Source: Kocuria sp.
GTDB lineage: Bacteria; Actinomycetota; Actinomycetes; Actinomycetales; Micrococcaceae
Reading direction: 5' to 3'
DNA length: 7,450 nt
Assembly: GCA_030453435.1 (NCBI GenBank)
Contig: JAKDKI010000106.1
Location: forward strand, 1 to 7,450
Part shown: one piece after another, positions 6,361 through 7,450 of the stretch
Layout: the number at the start of each line of letters is the position of its first letter
How positions within the stretch are numbered: the first letter of the stretch is position 1
The notes under the pieces: generated by a model
Told to the model about the DNA's origin: nothing
Seen by the model: the letters and a program-made list of their open reading frames with translations, nothing else
Databases searched by the model: none
Made by a program: the position numbers and the translations under genes

Positions 6361-6427
6361 AAAACTTCAGCGATTCGAACTCAGGCGGTTGGTGCAAAGG
6401 CTCCATCACGCCAAGAACTTAAGTGAG

Positions 6428-7450
6428 TCAGTTGGTGCCTGGGCAGCCGAAGCTGCGCGGGTTCTCGTTGCAGTCATCGGCGACATTGCGGACGGTGGCT
6501 TTCCACACGCTGATCGGCACAGGGGCCGACGCCACTTCATTGAATCCAGCGACCGGCTGCCAGCCAGTACCCGCCACGTTGTACTCGCCATAGAAATAGG
6601 TGGTCAGCGTGACGCTGTAGTCACCGGTTTCCGAGTAGACGTGGGAAGTATCCGTGGGGATATCCCAATCGCCTTCGGCCAAAGGTGCGCCGGTCAGGGG
6701 CGTGGGGCCGAGGGTAGCCCCGTCACCGTAATTCCAGGTGTACTGCACCGGGTAGGCACGCACTGCGACAGGGAACCCGCCCAATTCGGTTTGGAACGCC
6801 TGGGCATCCGCGACCGCAAACACATTGGTATTCATGTTCTTGAGAGTGTCCGGCGCGGGCTCCACAGTTGATACTGCAGGGGCCACGTTCAAACGCTGGA
6901 AATCCTGCAACGTGAATACGGGAAGTTGAATGACACCTTCATCATCGGCCTCAGCGGCTTCAGCATTGGCCACGCACATTTGAGTGCCACGTGATGCACG
7001 GCCTTCGTCTCCTGCGCCGCCCACAACCACGTCCATGTTGACACCTTCTCCGCCACCATCAACTGTGCATTCTTGTTCCTCACGGCAATCATCGAAGGCA
7101 TCACCGTCTTCACCGTTGCACGGATCCTGAAGACTGTAAGTGTTGCGATTCAGTGCGGTGTCCATTTTGCTCGGATCGAAGAAGATTGAATCGTCGTCGC
7201 TCATTAGCTCATGACGCAAGGCCCTTTGATACTCGGGGTCTTCATCTGGGTCCCACTCAATACCGGAGCCTCCCCCACCTGAACCACCTGCAGCAGGCGA
7301 ACCTAAGGAAACCGAAATTCCCTGACCACCAGAGCCCCCCTCGTCCCATTTGACTTTCACATCTATGACATCGCCATCTGCAGTCGCTCTAGTGTCACTG
7401 GTCACCTTGCCTGACTCACTCCACCGACCCCAGCCCCCGCCGATGACCCC
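6428..7450 (-). CDS. PKD-domain secreted/surface protein, 5' end cut by window edge
   Basis: C-terminal 340 residues of a probable extracytoplasmic protein of unknown function. The frame is open to the right edge and the residues before the GTG at 7405 (VIGGGWGRWSESGK) read like continuing protein, so the true start and any signal peptide are probably outside. Numbering from 7405: a Gly/Ser-rich segment (22-48), an Asp/Glu-rich segment (49-72), a cysteine-containing region (C96, C107, C113, C144), then a PKD-like beta-sandwich with YTWNYGDG (212-219) and SHVYSETGDYSVTL (244-257), about 6635-6770. The tail DDCNENPRSFGC has two cysteines that could form a disulphide. PKD folds usually mediate protein or carbohydrate contacts outside the cell. 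Similar C-terminal PKD proteins are, as I recall, common in Arthrobacter-like genera. The gene is convergent with the Tct operon, with no obvious functional tie. Confidence 0.75.
   Translation of the reverse strand, partial: GVIGGGWGRWSESGKVTSDTRATADGDVIDVKVKWDEGGSGGQGISVSLGSPAAGGSGGGGSGIEWDPDEDPEYQRALRHELMSDDDSIFFDPSKMDTALNRNTYSLQDPCNGEDGDAFDDCREEQECTVDGGGEGVNMDVVVGGAGDEGRASRGTQMCVANAEAAEADDEGVIQLPVFTLQDFQRLNVAPAVSTVEPAPDTLKNMNTNVFAVADAQAFQTELGGFPVAVRAYPVQYTWNYGDGATLGPTPLTGAPLAEGDWDIPTDTSHVYSETGDYSVTLTTYFYGEYNVAGTGWQPVAGFNEVASAPVPISVWKATVRNVADDCNENPRSFGCPGTN

Noticed and set aside
6284..6871. 195-codon rightward open frame beginning inside the palindromic repeat
   Set aside because: It overlaps the repeat and lies antisense to the PKD gene; no ribosome site and no recognisable features.

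Overview
This window comes from a GC-rich actinobacterium, most likely Micrococcales and perhaps a Micrococcaceae-like genus. The evidence is GTG and TTG starts, start codons with no clear Shine-Dalgarno site but a TANNNT box just upstream, tandem universal-stress-protein genes, and a PKD-domain secreted protein of a type I associate with Arthrobacter-like bacteria. The genus cannot be fixed from the sequence alone.

Layout. The left third is read leftward. It holds a small single-domain universal stress protein (2928 to 2578), a DinF-type MATE efflux protein (2363 to 972), and a tandem-domain universal stress protein (from 842) that runs off the left edge. The tandem-domain gene has no stop in the window. 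Divergent from the small Usp gene, across an AT-rich region with a 10-bp palindrome, a rightward operon starts: tctC, tctB, tctA (3122 to 6195). It encodes a complete tripartite tricarboxylate transporter with a Tat-exported solute receptor, a small membrane subunit and a large membrane subunit. The three genes are tightly packed: a 4-base overlap, then zero spacing. The right end holds a leftward gene for a PKD-domain extracytoplasmic protein. Its C-terminus is inside the window, and its frame stays open through the right edge.

How it fits together. The operon would take up a carboxylate, using the receptor outside the membrane to deliver substrate to the TctB/TctA channel. No TctD/TctE two-component regulator is present in the window, so control is unknown. 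The small Usp gene shares the divergent promoter region with the operon and may be co-regulated. The MATE and tandem Usp genes look like an independent stress/efflux group.

Most notable is a pair of 107-base, almost fully palindromic intergenic repeats at 2441-2547 and 6254-6360. They have matching 16-17 bp terminal inverted repeats around a CTGCAG core and conserved inner segments. One lies between usp and the MATE gene, the other between the convergent ends of tctA and the PKD gene. Together they bracket the usp-tctCBA segment. They look like a REP/MITE-type element family that may act as hairpin terminators. No RNA genes, CRISPR arrays, transposase genes or phage genes were seen, and no gene-free stretch exceeds 300 bases.
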